Assembly: GCA_050014595.1 (NCBI GenBank)
Contig: JBEKDA010000010.1
Location: 1-64,000 of the forward strand
DNA length: 64,000 nt
Source: PALSA-129 sp050014595
GTDB taxonomy: Bacteria; Acidobacteriota; Terriglobia; Bryobacterales; Bryobacteraceae
Direction of reading: 5' to 3'
Shown: piece after piece, positions 35,185 to 44,449 of the stretch
Layout: each line of letters starts with the position of its first letter
Position numbering within the stretch: the first letter of the stretch is position 1
Translations under genes and position numbers: made by a program
Notes under the pieces: model-generated
Told to the model about the DNA's origin: nothing
What the model saw: the letters and a program-made list of their open reading frames with translations, nothing else
The model's database searches: none

Positions 35185-36123
35185 CTACTTCACCGCCGCC
35201 GCGGCGTACACCGGGCTCAGCCAGCCGTAACGGTCGGGCCGTGTGCCTTTGATCACGCCGAAGTATTCGTTCTGCAACTGCTCGGTGACGGGGCCGCGGC
35301 GGCCCTTGCCGATGACCATCCGGTCGATCGAGCGGATCGGGGTGATCTCGGCGGCCGTGCCGGAGAAGAAGACTTCATCGGCGATGTACAGCATCTCGCG
35401 AGGCACCAGAGTTTCGATGACCGGGATGGCGCTGTCGCGCGCCAGCGTCAGGATGGTGTCCCGGGTAATGCCCGGCAACACCGAGGCTCCCAGCGGCGGG
35501 GTGTGGATCTTGCCGTCGCGCACCACGAAGATGTTCTCGCCCGAGCCTTCGCTCACGAAGCCGGCGGTGTCCAGCGCGATGCCTTCCACATAGCCGTTGG
35601 CCACGGCTTCCATCTTGATGAGCTGCGAGTTCATGTAATTGGCGCCGGCTTTGGCCATGGCCGGCAGGGTGTTGGGCGCCATGCGGTTCCAACTGGAAAC
35701 GCACACGTCCACGCCCTGCGCCAGCGCCTCTTCGCCCAGGTACTTGCCCCACTCCCAACAGGCGATGTAGATCTCGATGGGGTTCTTCGCGCCGTTCACG
35801 CCTACGTCGCCGTATCCGCGCATGGCGATGGGCTTCACGTAACAGGCTTCCATCTTGTTGACGCGAACCACTTCGAGCATGGCGTCGCCCAATTGCTCCG
35901 CGGTGTAGGGGATATCCATGCGATAGATCTTGGCCGAATCCAGCATCCGGCGCACGTGTTCCGGAAGGCGGAAAATCGCCGGCCCGACGGCCGTGGAGTA
36001 GCAGCGGATTCCTTCGAATACCGAGCTGCCGTAACTCACTACGTGTGAGAGGACGTGGACGGTCGCATCCTGCCATTTGATGAACCGGCCGTTATGCCAT
36101 ATTTTTTCGGTGGGCGTGAGCAT
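35185..36123 (-). CDS. ilvE: Branched-chain amino-acid aminotransferase
   Basis: PLP enzyme (fold type IV) carrying out the last step of Leu, Ile and Val synthesis. The 312-residue protein has the early FEGIRCY motif, the PLP-lysine segment AKAGANYMNSQ and EGSGENIFVV, then LPGITRDTIL near the phosphate-binding end. All family blocks are in order and the length is standard. The start at 36123 gives MLTPTEKIWHNG, the usual short lead before the first strand. Confidence 0.95.
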   Translation of the reverse strand: MLTPTEKIWHNGRFIKWQDATVHVLSHVVSYGSSVFEGIRCYSTAVGPAIFRLPEHVRRMLDSAKIYRMDIPYTAEQLGDAMLEVVRVNKMEACYVKPIAMRGYGDVGVNGAKNPIEIYIACWEWGKYLGEEALAQGVDVCVSSWNRMAPNTLPAMAKAGANYMNSQLIKMEAVANGYVEGIALDTAGFVSEGSGENIFVVRDGKIHTPPLGASVLPGITRDTILTLARDSAIPVIETLVPREMLYIADEVFFSGTAAEITPIRSIDRMVIGKGRRGPVTEQLQNEYFGVIKGTRPDRYGWLSPVYAAAAVK

Positions 36124-36147
36124 TCGCTCATTATAACAAGGCTGATT

Positions 36148-37164
36148 CTACGCTTCGCCGGCGTGGCGGACCGCTGCCAGGCCCCTCTTGGCGCGGCTGC
36201 GAAGTTCGCCGATATTGGAGCCGGTGAGAGCCGTCGCGATCGCTCCGCCAATCAGCAGCGGCAAAGTCAGCGCGCCGAAGAGGATGATGGAGAACGTAGT
36301 GGCGTCGTTCTTCTCCATGTCGAAGAGGCGCAGCGCCATCACGCAGGCCGCGTTGACCAGCCCCACATTGCCGGGCGCATTGGGAACCACGGTCGCCAGG
36401 CGCACGATAGTCAGCACGGCGGCCGCCGCCCAGAACGAAAGATCCAGGCGGTCGGCCCTCATCAAGGCGTACACCGTGAAGAATTGCAGCACCAGGTAGA
36501 GCAGGCTGATGGCGCTGGTGAGCGAGAGCGTGCGCAAGTTGCCCATGAGGTGCAGGCCTTCCAGCACGTGGCGGGCCGTCGACGACCAGCGGCTCTCGCG
36601 CAGCACCGCGTGGGCCTGCTGCTTGTGCACCATGATCCACAACAGCACGCCGGCCCCCGCGAGCACCAGCACTCCCAGAATCTGCACCAGGATGACGAGA
36701 TCTTCGGGGATGCCTTTCACCAGGCTGGCGGTGATGAGGAAGGCGAGCAGCATCCAGACGCCGTCGATCAGCCGCTCCACGGCCGCGGACGCGAAACCCA
36801 GCGAGAGCCGCAAATCGTTCCAATGGGCCAACAGGTAACAGCGGATCAGCTCGCCCACGCGCAACGGCAAGACTTCGTTGGCGAACAGGCCGATGTAGAT
36901 GGCCTGCACGGTGCGCCACAGCCGCAGGCGCACCACCGGGCCGAGCAGCGTATTCCAGCGCCACGCGTGCGACAGGTAGACGGAGAGATCGGTGAGAACG
37001 GCGATCGACACCCAGCGCCAGTCGAGTGAGCGGATATTGGGGAGCAGATCGGCGAGAGGGTAGCCGTGCAGCACCCAGGCGAGACAACCGATCGACAGGC
37101 AATAACCGGCCACCTGGGGCGCCCACGAAGGCAGTTTGCGGCGCGGCGTTGCGGAAGGTCCCAA
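36148..37164 (-). CDS. LPG synthase/flippase-like integral membrane protein (UPF0104 type)
   Basis: A 338-residue protein with about eight membrane segments, matching the lysylphosphatidylglycerol-synthase transmembrane-region family. WRWNTLLGP and LFANEVLPLRVGELIRCYLL are the recognisable central motifs. Such stand-alone proteins lack the transferase domain and are often found near lipid or glycan genes; a flippase role is a guess. It sits between rsmA and ilvE on the same strand. Confidence 0.85.
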   Translation of the reverse strand: MGPSATPRRKLPSWAPQVAGYCLSIGCLAWVLHGYPLADLLPNIRSLDWRWVSIAVLTDLSVYLSHAWRWNTLLGPVVRLRLWRTVQAIYIGLFANEVLPLRVGELIRCYLLAHWNDLRLSLGFASAAVERLIDGVWMLLAFLITASLVKGIPEDLVILVQILGVLVLAGAGVLLWIMVHKQQAHAVLRESRWSSTARHVLEGLHLMGNLRTLSLTSAISLLYLVLQFFTVYALMRADRLDLSFWAAAAVLTIVRLATVVPNAPGNVGLVNAACVMALRLFDMEKNDATTFSIILFGALTLPLLIGGAIATALTGSNIGELRSRAKRGLAAVRHAGEA

Positions 37165-37231
37165 GATCTAATGATAACGTGGCACGGTTTGTGAGATTCC
37201 TCTGACACTGCGGCACAGTTACGGAACAAAA

Positions 37232-37987
37232 TCATCTGGCCGGAGAACCAGCCGCTACGCGCGCGTACATCCCGATCAGCTTCTCCAGCGGAATTTGTTC
37301 GGCCCGCAGACCGGCTTCGGGCCAGGCGCTCACCACCTCTTTCCCGTAGACTTCCGCCAGGTTGTTGCGGATGGTCTTGCGCTTGTGCGCGAAGCACAGG
37401 CCGGCGAAACGCAGGAAGCCGTCGGGGTCAGCCGTCGCGGCCGGCCGCGGCTCCAGCAGCACCACCGCGGAATCCACTTTGGGAGGCGGATGAAAGGCCG
37501 AGGGCTTCACTTCAAAGAGCAGGCGGGCCGCCGCGAAAAGCGCGGTCTCGACCGTGAGGAATCCGTAGGCGCGCGAGCCGGGCCGCGCCACCAGGCGCTC
37601 GGCCACTTCTTTCTGAATCAGAAACACCGCCCGCGGCAGGCGCAGCCGCGCGGCCTGTTGCAGGATCGGAGACGCGATGTAGTACGGCAGATTCCCGGCG
37701 AGCGGCGCGGCGCCCCACTGCGCCAGGTCGGTTTGGAGCACGTCCGCCTGCACCACTTCGAGACGCGGCTCGGCGGCGAACTTGCGGCGCAAGTGGTCCA
37801 CCAGGCGAGGGTCCACTTCGATGGCCACTACGCGCGCCGCGCGCTTCAGGAGTCTTTCCGTGAGAGCGCCGCGCCCCGGGCCGATCTCAATCACCAGTTC
37901 GGCCGGGGCGGGGCAGGCCGCCGCGGCGATGCGTTCGAGGACGGAGCCCTTGATGAGAAAATGTTGTCCGAGTTTTTGTCGCGACAC
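37232..37987 (-). CDS. rsmA: 16S rRNA (adenine1518/1519-N6) dimethyltransferase
   Basis: Methylates two adenines near the 3' end of 16S rRNA, acting late in small-subunit assembly. The 251-residue protein has QKLGQHFL at its N-terminus, the SAM-binding loop EIGPGRGALTERLL, and the catalytic NLPYYIASP (NLPY motif). The C-terminal helical domain ends at GMYARVA. Complete and typical. The anti-sigma gene lies 9 bases upstream on the same strand. Confidence 0.96.
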   Translation of the reverse strand: MSRQKLGQHFLIKGSVLERIAAAACPAPAELVIEIGPGRGALTERLLKRAARVVAIEVDPRLVDHLRRKFAAEPRLEVVQADVLQTDLAQWGAAPLAGNLPYYIASPILQQAARLRLPRAVFLIQKEVAERLVARPGSRAYGFLTVETALFAAARLLFEVKPSAFHPPPKVDSAVVLLEPRPAATADPDGFLRFAGLCFAHKRKTIRNNLAEVYGKEVVSAWPEAGLRAEQIPLEKLIGMYARVAAGSPAR

Positions 37988-37996
37988 GCGGCGCCG

Positions 37997-38722
37997 CTAG
38001 CCGCGAACCGTGGCGCTGGCGCAGGATTGCACCACGCGGATGGTTCCTTCCGTCGGCACGCCGAATTCCGTCGCCGGCTGGAATCGTCCCAGCATGATGA
38101 TGCTCTTCATGTCGGGGGTCAGTTCGCCCCGCACCACCAACCAATCCACCACGCGCCCCGTCTCGTCAATCTTCATGTCGACCACGTTGTAGTAATCCGA
38201 GGGAGCGGTGGTGGGCGCTTGGATGATGGGGAAGTCGGCATCGGCGTCGGCTACCTGGTCCCAGGGATTGGTCACCATCTTGCCCGCCGGCGCGGAATAT
38301 GCGGTATAAAACTCCTGGAGGCGGATATCGTGCGAGAAACTCAGGCTGGGGACCAGCAGCGCAAAGATCAGCAGCGTGGAGAGCACGCCGCCGGTAAATG
38401 GCAGCGCCACCGGCCGCATCAAGTTGTCGAATGCCAGGTCCACGCGCGAGGCCCAACTCCGCAAGCGGGCCGGCAGGCTGACGCGAGCGAGCCTGCGTTC
38501 GCACTCGTGAGATGCCAGAACGCTTAACCGCGCCGCGAGCTCAGCGGGAATCGCCGGCTGGCCCAGTTCGCGTACCATGGCAACCTGGTTTTGCATCATT
38601 TCGAAACGTGTTCCGCACGCGCGGCACGCTTCGATGTGCGCCAACATACTCTCCCGCTCCCTGGCCGGTAACTTCCGGTCGAGGAGTAGGGAAATCCGCT
38701 TTTGCACGTTTTCACAGCTCAT
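37997..38722 (-). CDS. Zinc-finger anti-sigma factor, membrane-bound
   Basis: A 241-residue protein with an N-terminal zinc-binding anti-sigma motif (H29, C33 and C36 in HIEACRAC), one membrane segment near residues 107-128 (FTGGVLSTLLIFALLVPSLSF-like) and a periplasmic part of about 110 residues. It should hold the adjacent ECF sigma factor at the membrane until a signal arrives. Its start overlaps the sigma gene stop (ATGA), giving matched synthesis. The periplasmic domain is of no known family, so the signal is unknown. Confidence 0.85.
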   Translation of the reverse strand: MSCENVQKRISLLLDRKLPARERESMLAHIEACRACGTRFEMMQNQVAMVRELGQPAIPAELAARLSVLASHECERRLARVSLPARLRSWASRVDLAFDNLMRPVALPFTGGVLSTLLIFALLVPSLSFSHDIRLQEFYTAYSAPAGKMVTNPWDQVADADADFPIIQAPTTAPSDYYNVVDMKIDETGRVVDWLVVRGELTPDMKSIIMLGRFQPATEFGVPTEGTIRVVQSCASATVRG

Positions 38723-39408
38723 AACATCTTCTCTGCCGTTTCGGGCATCAGTCGCAGGGCCGGCCTCGGTTTCAGGCTTCCCGCGAGCTCTTCCCGCAGG
38801 GCTTCGCGGCCCCGCAAGATTCGAGATTTTACTGTCCCCAGAGATACCGCTAACACGGCGGCGATCTCTTCATAACTCAGGTCCGTGATGTCCCGAAGCA
38901 CCACAGCCTCACGGAAGATCGGGCTGATCCTTCCCAATGCCGCCTCAATGGCCGCGCGCTGTTCCGAATCCAGCACCACGTCATAGGGCGTACGGCCATT
39001 GTCCGGTATGATTTCCTTCCAGTTGCGCGATTCTTGCGGATCCGAGTCCAGTTCCACTTCGCGCCTGCGGTGGCGGAAGAACCAGCGCCGCGCGTTGTGC
39101 GCCTCGTTCACCGTGATGCGGTAAATCCAGGTACGCAACGTACTCTTTCCGTGAAAGCTTCCAATATTGCGAAATACTTTCAGGAAGACCTCCTGAACCA
39201 CGTCGCTCGATTCGGCAGGATCGTCGAGCAAGCGCATCGCCAGCGCATATACCGGTTGCTGGAAGATACGAGTGAGTTCCTCGTAGGCCCATCCGGCACC
39301 CGTTCGAAGGCCTTCCACAAGACGGAGATCGTCGCTCGCGGCGCCCTCAGGCGCCCGGTCCGACCGTAAGTCCAGGATCGAAGTGGCCACCGCCAGCCTC
39401 ACTTTCAA
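38719..39408 (-). CDS. ECF-type RNA polymerase sigma factor
   Basis: A 229-residue sigma-70 family factor. Region 2 is DDPAESSDVVQEVFLKVFRNI with FHGKSTLRTWIYRITVNEA, and region 4 is SPIFREAVVLRDITDLSYEE followed by VSLGTVKSRILRGR. The first ~25 residues look like an extension. The downstream overlapping anti-sigma gene indicates a sigma/anti-sigma pair responding to an envelope or redox signal. Targets are not known; no obvious autoregulated promoter was assigned in the 39409-39609 gap. Confidence 0.93.
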   Translation of the reverse strand: MKVRLAVATSILDLRSDRAPEGAASDDLRLVEGLRTGAGWAYEELTRIFQQPVYALAMRLLDDPAESSDVVQEVFLKVFRNIGSFHGKSTLRTWIYRITVNEAHNARRWFFRHRRREVELDSDPQESRNWKEIIPDNGRTPYDVVLDSEQRAAIEAALGRISPIFREAVVLRDITDLSYEEIAAVLAVSLGTVKSRILRGREALREELAGSLKPRPALRLMPETAEKML

Positions 39409-39558
39409 CCTGACTCCAACCTAGCAGGAATAAACCGGCCTTGCAAAAGGTATAGACGCCACTCCTTCAGGGAAAGTTCCCGGCGACGTCCAACCGCCAC
39501 GGAATCAATGCCGTGCGAAGCGACCTCGGCTCCCTCGCGATGGCCATTGCGATTGGGG

Positions 39559-39584
39559 GTCGAATCGTGACCGAAAGGGAGCGG
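39559..39584. repeat. Degenerate REP-like half element
   Basis: GAATCGTGACCGAAAGGGAG keeps most of the REP core GAGCCGCGACCGTAAGGGAG but no second arm was found. It lies just upstream of lipA. A chance match is possible. Confidence 0.4.
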
Positions 39585-39609
39585 AGGTCTCGCTACAATA
39601 GACGATAGG

Positions 39610-40488
39610 ATGCTGGTTTCGATAGCCCCGCAGTTGGAACGGCCCCGCTGGCTGCGCGCCCCCGCGCCGGGCGGCGAGAATTACCACGAGTTGAAGGGTC
39701 TCATTGACCGCCTGCGCCTCCACACCGTCTGCGAAAGCGCCGCCTGCCCCAACGTGGGCGAATGTTGGAACCAGCGCACCGCTACCTTCATGATGCTGGG
39801 AAACGTGTGCACGCGGCGCTGCGGTTTTTGCGCCGTGCAAAAAGGCGCGCCCCTGCCGGTGGATTACGACGAACCCAACCGCGTGGCCCAAGCCGTGGAG
39901 GCCATGGGGCTGAAGTTCGCCGTGATCACCAGCGTCAACCGCGACGACCGCGAAGACGGCGGCGCCGAGCTCTTCGCCCTGGTCGTCCGCGCCATCCGCG
40001 CGCACGTGGCCGGATGCGGCGTGGAAGTCCTGGTCCCCGATTTTCAGGGCAGGCTGGCAGCCGTCGCGACCGTGGTGGAAGCGGCGCCCGACGTTTTCAA
40101 CCACAACACCGAGACCGTGCCGCGGCTCTACCGGCAGGTGCGCCTGGGCGCGCGCTACCAGCGCTCGCTCGACGTGCTGGGCGCCGCCAAACAGATGCGC
40201 CCCGCCATGCCCACGAAATCCGGCCTGATGTTGGGCTTGGGCGAGCGCACCGATGAAACGCTGGGGGTGATGCACGACCTGCGCGCCCGCCAGGTGGATA
40301 TCCTGACTCTCGGCCAGTATCTGCGTCCTTCGCCCAAGCATCTGCCGGTGGTGCGCTACGTCCCGCCGGAAGAGTTCGCCGATCTGCGCCGCGCCGGCCA
40401 GGAGATGGGCTTCGCGCACGTGGAAGCCGGTCCCCTGGTGCGCAGTTCCTACCACGCCGATTCCGCCGCCGCACACGCGTCCTGTTGA
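39610..40488 (+). CDS. lipA: Lipoyl synthase
   Basis: Radical-SAM enzyme inserting two sulfur atoms into octanoyl groups to make lipoate. The 292-residue product has both cluster motifs: the auxiliary site C41, C46, C52 (CESAACPNVGECW) and the radical-SAM site C67, C71, C74 (CTRRCGFC). The C-terminal VRSSYHAD supplies the auxiliary-cluster Ser. Complete. No lipB is adjacent. Confidence 0.97.
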   Translation: MLVSIAPQLERPRWLRAPAPGGENYHELKGLIDRLRLHTVCESAACPNVGECWNQRTATFMMLGNVCTRRCGFCAVQKGAPLPVDYDEPNRVAQAVEAMGLKFAVITSVNRDDREDGGAELFALVVRAIRAHVAGCGVEVLVPDFQGRLAAVATVVEAAPDVFNHNTETVPRLYRQVRLGARYQRSLDVLGAAKQMRPAMPTKSGLMLGLGERTDETLGVMHDLRARQVDILTLGQYLRPSPKHLPVVRYVPPEEFADLRRAGQEMGFAHVEAGPLVRSSYHADSAAAHASC

Positions 40489-40519
40489 GAGCTGCCGGAC
40501 TTTGTTCCGGGCGCCCGCT

Positions 40520-41077
40520 TTACTGCACTCTCTGCCACGTCGCAACTTTGCCGTAAGCCCGATCGTCGGCGCCGTACTTCGCGATGAAAAGGCGCACCGT
40601 GGGTCCCGGCGCCAGCAGCATCATCTTCTTTTCCGATGTATGGTTCGCCAGCACGGACGCGGCCTGCTGTTTGAACCAGTCGGAATCCAGAAACGCCCAG
40701 CGCAGCCCGCTTCCCTCCGGCCAGATACGGACTATGGCGTGCCCGCCAAGGTGGAAATCATCGTCGTTCGCCGGCGCCAGATCCAGGAAGCGCGCACTCC
40801 CAACAGAGAAAAGACTCGCCTCGAAAGCCATCTGCGAATCGCCGCCCAGGTGCGTGATCCGGTAGCCGTGATCGCCGTTCTCATCGCTGTTCCGGCGGAT
40901 CACGCACACTTCGTCGCTGGAACCGCCTGTGTCCCAGGCCCCGATCAAGCCCGCGTCGATGCCGGCTTCCTGGTCCGTAGCCACCGGTTCCAGGGAGAGC
41001 ACGGAAGGAGTCGGAGTATCGCAGCCCGCCAGCACCACAAGCCCGGCCAGAGCCGGCAACATCGAAATCAGCTTCAT
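40520..41077 (-). CDS. Putative lipoprotein of unknown function
   Basis: A 185-residue protein with a lipobox (LAGLVVLAGC) near residue 18, so it is probably anchored by a lipidated Cys. The mature part is mixed alpha/beta with GLIGAWDTGGSS near its start, resembling small lipocalin-type proteins, but I recognise no family. The ATG at 41077 follows GGAGG at proper spacing; an earlier ATG lies 15 bases upstream. The gene is convergent with lipA. Confidence 0.75.
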   Translation of the reverse strand: MKLISMLPALAGLVVLAGCDTPTPSVLSLEPVATDQEAGIDAGLIGAWDTGGSSDEVCVIRRNSDENGDHGYRITHLGGDSQMAFEASLFSVGSARFLDLAPANDDDFHLGGHAIVRIWPEGSGLRWAFLDSDWFKQQAASVLANHTSEKKMMLLAPGPTVRLFIAKYGADDRAYGKVATWQRVQ

Positions 41078-41162
41078 AAAATTCGCCTCCACTAAGGAAC
41101 AGCGTCACTCGGAGACGAATATTGCACCGCAGGACGGCTCTTGGCGCCCCTGGCGGGGCGCT

Positions 41163-41204
41163 GCACCGATTGACAATCGGTGCGCAGGATACCATCCTGC
41201 CCCA
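41163..41204. repeat. Tandem-hairpin repeat, copy 2
   Basis: GCACCGATT / GAC / AATCGGTGC (41163-41183), then GCAGGAT / ACC / ATCCTGC (41184-41200) and CCCAC. Same layout as copies at 13483, 44143 and 55584. It lies between the lipoprotein gene and the kinase gene. Confidence 0.8.
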
Positions 41205-41220
41205 CTGATTAGCGTGCAGC

Positions 41221-43518
41221 TCACCTTCCAGCCTTCTTCCAAACCCTCGCCACCGCCACCCGCAGCGCCGCATAGTTGGCCGCCGCCACCATCAGGGCCA
41301 GCCCGCACGTCAGCAGCAACACCGGCCAGAACGCCCGGTTCGGAAACACTTCCTGCTGCAACCGGTAGACGCCGATCGCCAGAAACACCAGGCCGCTCAC
41401 CAGGAAATTTTTCATCTGCCGCGGAATGCTGCTGAAGATGAACACGCAAGCCACCGCCGGCAGCAGCCATTCCAGGACCCGAGCTTCCTTCACCGAATTC
41501 GCGCTGAGCTGCAGCAGGAACAGCGACGTCATCACATGCCCTGGGATCACGAAGCGGAACGACTTTCCCACCATCCGCACCTGCGTCGACTCGAACCGGT
41601 CGCAGATGCGGTCCAGCACGAAGTAAATGCCCGCGTTCAGGATGAACAGATACTCCACCTGCCCGCGCGTCCAAGGCGTCTGGGCCTTCAGCCAATCCGC
41701 CCAAGGTTCGTGGTAACCCGCCACGCCGCTCAATGCCGCCAGCGTGAAGGCCACCGCGAAAGGATAGAAGTATTGCGAATCGTCGGGCATTTTCAAGCGC
41801 TCGAATACGAAGCCCGCCACCATGAACAGCGCCGCGCAGGGAATCAGGTCCAGGAAGAAACGGCCCTGGTCGTGGTCCAGATACTCCAAAACGCCCATGC
41901 GCAACAGCGTCGCCAGGCACGCCATGGCAGCCGTGGCTGCGTACATCAGCGAGAACACCGGCGCGTGCGTAAAACGCCGCAGCCACCAGCAGACCGGCAG
42001 CCCCGCCAGCAGCGCCCACCAGATCTGCGCATTGGTGGCTTCCTTGGCGAACTCCAGCCGGTGGAACAATTCCAGATTCTGCTTCCCCTGGGTGAGCGCC
42101 GTGAACACGTGCGCTTCTTCCAGCGTGACCAGCGCCGCCACCGGCGCTACCAGACAGAACGCCAGCAGGTAAGCGATGGCCACGCGGTAATGGCCGCGTT
42201 TCCAGGTGCGGATGCCGATCCACGCCACCGGTACCACTGCGGCCCACGCCACCGCCACCGCCGGCGCGCCCGCCAGCTTGGGGTACTTGAAAAACGTCAG
42301 CAGCGCCGCGCCCACCGCCAGAACCCAGGCTCCCAGGTAGAGCGTCACCTGCGGGAGCGTCAACCGCCGCGCCGCCAGGATCCAGGAGTCTTCGCGCTCC
42401 AGCAGTTTCTCGTACCGCTTGCGAATGCCGTCGTACTCCGTCTCCGAAACAATCTGGTCGTGCCGCCAGCCTTCCAGGTCGCGCAGGTGCTCGCGCACCT
42501 TGTGGCTGATCAACCGCGAGTAGGCGCCCGGTTCGGCCAGCACCGCCTCATGCGCCAGGAAGCGTCGCAAATCGTCGGCCATCTCCCGCGCCGTGGCATA
42601 GCGCCGCGCGGGATCTTTCTCCAGCGCCTTCAGACAGATGTTCTGCAGGTCTTGCGGAATGGAGGCATCGCGCCGCCGCGGAAGCTGCGGGTCTTCGTCG
42701 CGAATCTTGCGCAGCAACTCCGCCACGCTCCCGGCTTGAAAGGGCGGCGTCCCCGCCAGCAGCTCATACAGGATCGCGCCCAGCGAAAACACATCGCTCC
42801 GTGCATCCAGCTTTTCAGCGCCGCTGGCCTGTTCCGGCGAAAGATACTCCGGCGTGCCCACCACTTCGCCGATCTTCGAGAGCCGCTCTTGCCCGGCCAC
42901 GTCCAGCGCCAGGCCGAAATCCAGCAGCTTGGGTTCCAGGTCCGCGCCCACCAGGATGTTGGCCGGCTTCAAATCGCGGTGCAGGATGCCCTGATCGTGC
43001 AGAAACTGCGCGCCCAGCACCACCTTGCGCATCAGCTCGGCGCGCTGTTCGAAATTCAGCGGCTGCGCCACGCGTGTCAGCGGAGCGCCTTCCACATATT
43101 CCATGACGAAATGCGGCGGCTCCTCGGCCGGGCCCAGGTTGTAGATGCGGGCCACGTGCGGATGGTTCACCCGCGCCATGGCGCGCGCCTCTTGCATGAA
43201 CCGCGCCCGCAGCACCGGATTGTCCGCGTAGCGCTCCGCCAGCGTCTTGATGGCCACCTTCCGCCCCAGCGCTTCATCCACCGCCAGCAGCACGCGCCCC
43301 ATGCCGCCCGACCCGATCTCCACCAGGATCTTGTGTCCCGACAGCCGCTCCGGCAGCGCTCCCGGTTGCATCACCCGGTCGATTTCCTCCAGCGCCTCCA
43401 GATGCCCAGCCAGTTCCACCGGCGCGGGAGTGGCTGCGTCCTTGCGGCCCAGCGCCCGCTGGTCCATCAGGTCCGCCAGCTCCTCCGCCAGCCGCTGCTC
43501 GCGCTCTGCGTCACTCAT
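41221..43518 (-). CDS. Membrane-attached Ser/Thr protein kinase
   Basis: A 765-residue eukaryotic-type kinase. The N-terminal kinase domain has the Gly loop EIGSGGMGRV, catalytic Lys K91 in VAIKTL, HRDLKPANIL and DFGLAL, then a GTPEYLSPEQ activation segment. The C-terminal half has about ten membrane segments with no named family. The likely start is ATG at 43518, overlapping the ECF sigma stop (ATGA); a longer upstream open frame belongs to the other gene. Kinase and sigma factor are probably one signalling unit, as in other acidobacterial and planctomycete systems. Confidence 0.92.
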   Translation of the reverse strand: MSDAEREQRLAEELADLMDQRALGRKDAATPAPVELAGHLEALEEIDRVMQPGALPERLSGHKILVEIGSGGMGRVLLAVDEALGRKVAIKTLAERYADNPVLRARFMQEARAMARVNHPHVARIYNLGPAEEPPHFVMEYVEGAPLTRVAQPLNFEQRAELMRKVVLGAQFLHDQGILHRDLKPANILVGADLEPKLLDFGLALDVAGQERLSKIGEVVGTPEYLSPEQASGAEKLDARSDVFSLGAILYELLAGTPPFQAGSVAELLRKIRDEDPQLPRRRDASIPQDLQNICLKALEKDPARRYATAREMADDLRRFLAHEAVLAEPGAYSRLISHKVREHLRDLEGWRHDQIVSETEYDGIRKRYEKLLEREDSWILAARRLTLPQVTLYLGAWVLAVGAALLTFFKYPKLAGAPAVAVAWAAVVPVAWIGIRTWKRGHYRVAIAYLLAFCLVAPVAALVTLEEAHVFTALTQGKQNLELFHRLEFAKEATNAQIWWALLAGLPVCWWLRRFTHAPVFSLMYAATAAMACLATLLRMGVLEYLDHDQGRFFLDLIPCAALFMVAGFVFERLKMPDDSQYFYPFAVAFTLAALSGVAGYHEPWADWLKAQTPWTRGQVEYLFILNAGIYFVLDRICDRFESTQVRMVGKSFRFVIPGHVMTSLFLLQLSANSVKEARVLEWLLPAVACVFIFSSIPRQMKNFLVSGLVFLAIGVYRLQQEVFPNRAFWPVLLLTCGLALMVAAANYAALRVAVARVWKKAGR

Positions 43519-44105
43519 GCTCGAGACTCCTGCAATTCGCGAAAGCGTTTCACCGCCCGGAACACCAACAGCGCCACCGCCTCCCGCGATTTGCCCAGCC
43601 GCTCCGCCATCTCTGGTGTGGTAAGCCCTTCGACTTTCGCCAGCAGGATCGCCTCGCGGTAATTCTCCGGCAGCGCCTCCAGGCGCGCCAGCAGCCGTTC
43701 CACCGCCTCCTGTTGTGCGAACAGCCGGCTCGGCGTGCGAGTGTCGGCCGGCTCCGGCCCCAGCGGATTGCTCTCCGACCGGAACGGCACTTCCTCGCCC
43801 GCGCGCCGCTCGCGCCCCTGGTAGCGCACGCGGTCGATGATCACGTGGTCCGCGATCGACGACAGCCACCGCAGAAAGCTTCCCGGCGATTGGTAAGTAA
43901 AGCGCCCCACGTCCCGAAAAGCCCGCAGTAATGTCTCCTGCACCACGTCTTCCACTTCGGAAAAGCCTCGCGCCCGCGGGCTCAGCTTGAAGTGCACCAG
44001 CACCGCCAGCCGCCGCCGGTACTGTTCGAACACCTGCGACATGGCTTCCCCGTCGCCCGCCCGGGCCTTCTCCAGCAGCGCAAATGTCGAGGTCGGAGTT
44101 TCCAT
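43515..44105 (-). CDS. ECF-type sigma factor paired with a Ser/Thr kinase
   Basis: A 196-residue sigma-70 family factor: region 2 is FSEVEDVVQETLLRAFRDVGRF with FLRWLSSIADHVIIDRVR, region 4 is ALPENYREAILLAKVEGLTT then LGKSREAVALLVFRAVKR. No anti-sigma gene follows; instead a kinase gene overlaps its stop. That organisation fits ECF groups thought to be controlled by phosphorylation, an inference not shown here. Targets unknown. Confidence 0.92.
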   Translation of the reverse strand: METPTSTFALLEKARAGDGEAMSQVFEQYRRRLAVLVHFKLSPRARGFSEVEDVVQETLLRAFRDVGRFTYQSPGSFLRWLSSIADHVIIDRVRYQGRERRAGEEVPFRSESNPLGPEPADTRTPSRLFAQQEAVERLLARLEALPENYREAILLAKVEGLTTPEMAERLGKSREAVALLVFRAVKRFRELQESRA

Positions 44106-44449
44106 GGCCGCCCGCGCTACTCATCATAACTGCGTGACTCGCCTTGTGGGGCGGCTTGTGGACCTGCGGGCCGATTGGCAATCGGCCCGCGCAGCTTGCC
44201 AGGCGGCCCCACAAGTCTTCGCAATAACCTTCGGAATCTCGCAGGCTCTACACGAGAATCGGCGCGGAAGACCGCGGTTTCTCAACCTGGGTCCCACCTG
44301 CGCCTCCTGATGGGCCTTTGACGGCGGTCCGGACTTCCCGCGTTGTTTTCGGAACTTCCCGCTGGCCCCCTGATCGTGAGAAAATCGCATTATGTACCCC
44401 GGCATCCGGGTTACCGCTGCGCCACAGGCCGCCAGAGCTTTCTGAAACT
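44106..44449. other. Intergenic region between the sigma gene and dxs
   Basis: Divergent promoters must lie here, but no consensus box stands out. It contains repeat copy 3. An in-frame extension upstream of dxs has no family similarity. Confidence 0.5.
44143..44215. repeat. Tandem/nested hairpin repeat, copy 3
   Basis: Outer arms CTTGTGGGGC (44143-44152) and GCCCCACAAG (44206-44215) enclose an inner perfect hairpin, GCGGGCCGATT / GGC / AATCGGCCCGC (44166-44190). It is a variant of the tandem-hairpin family, between the sigma-factor gene and dxs. Confidence 0.75.
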
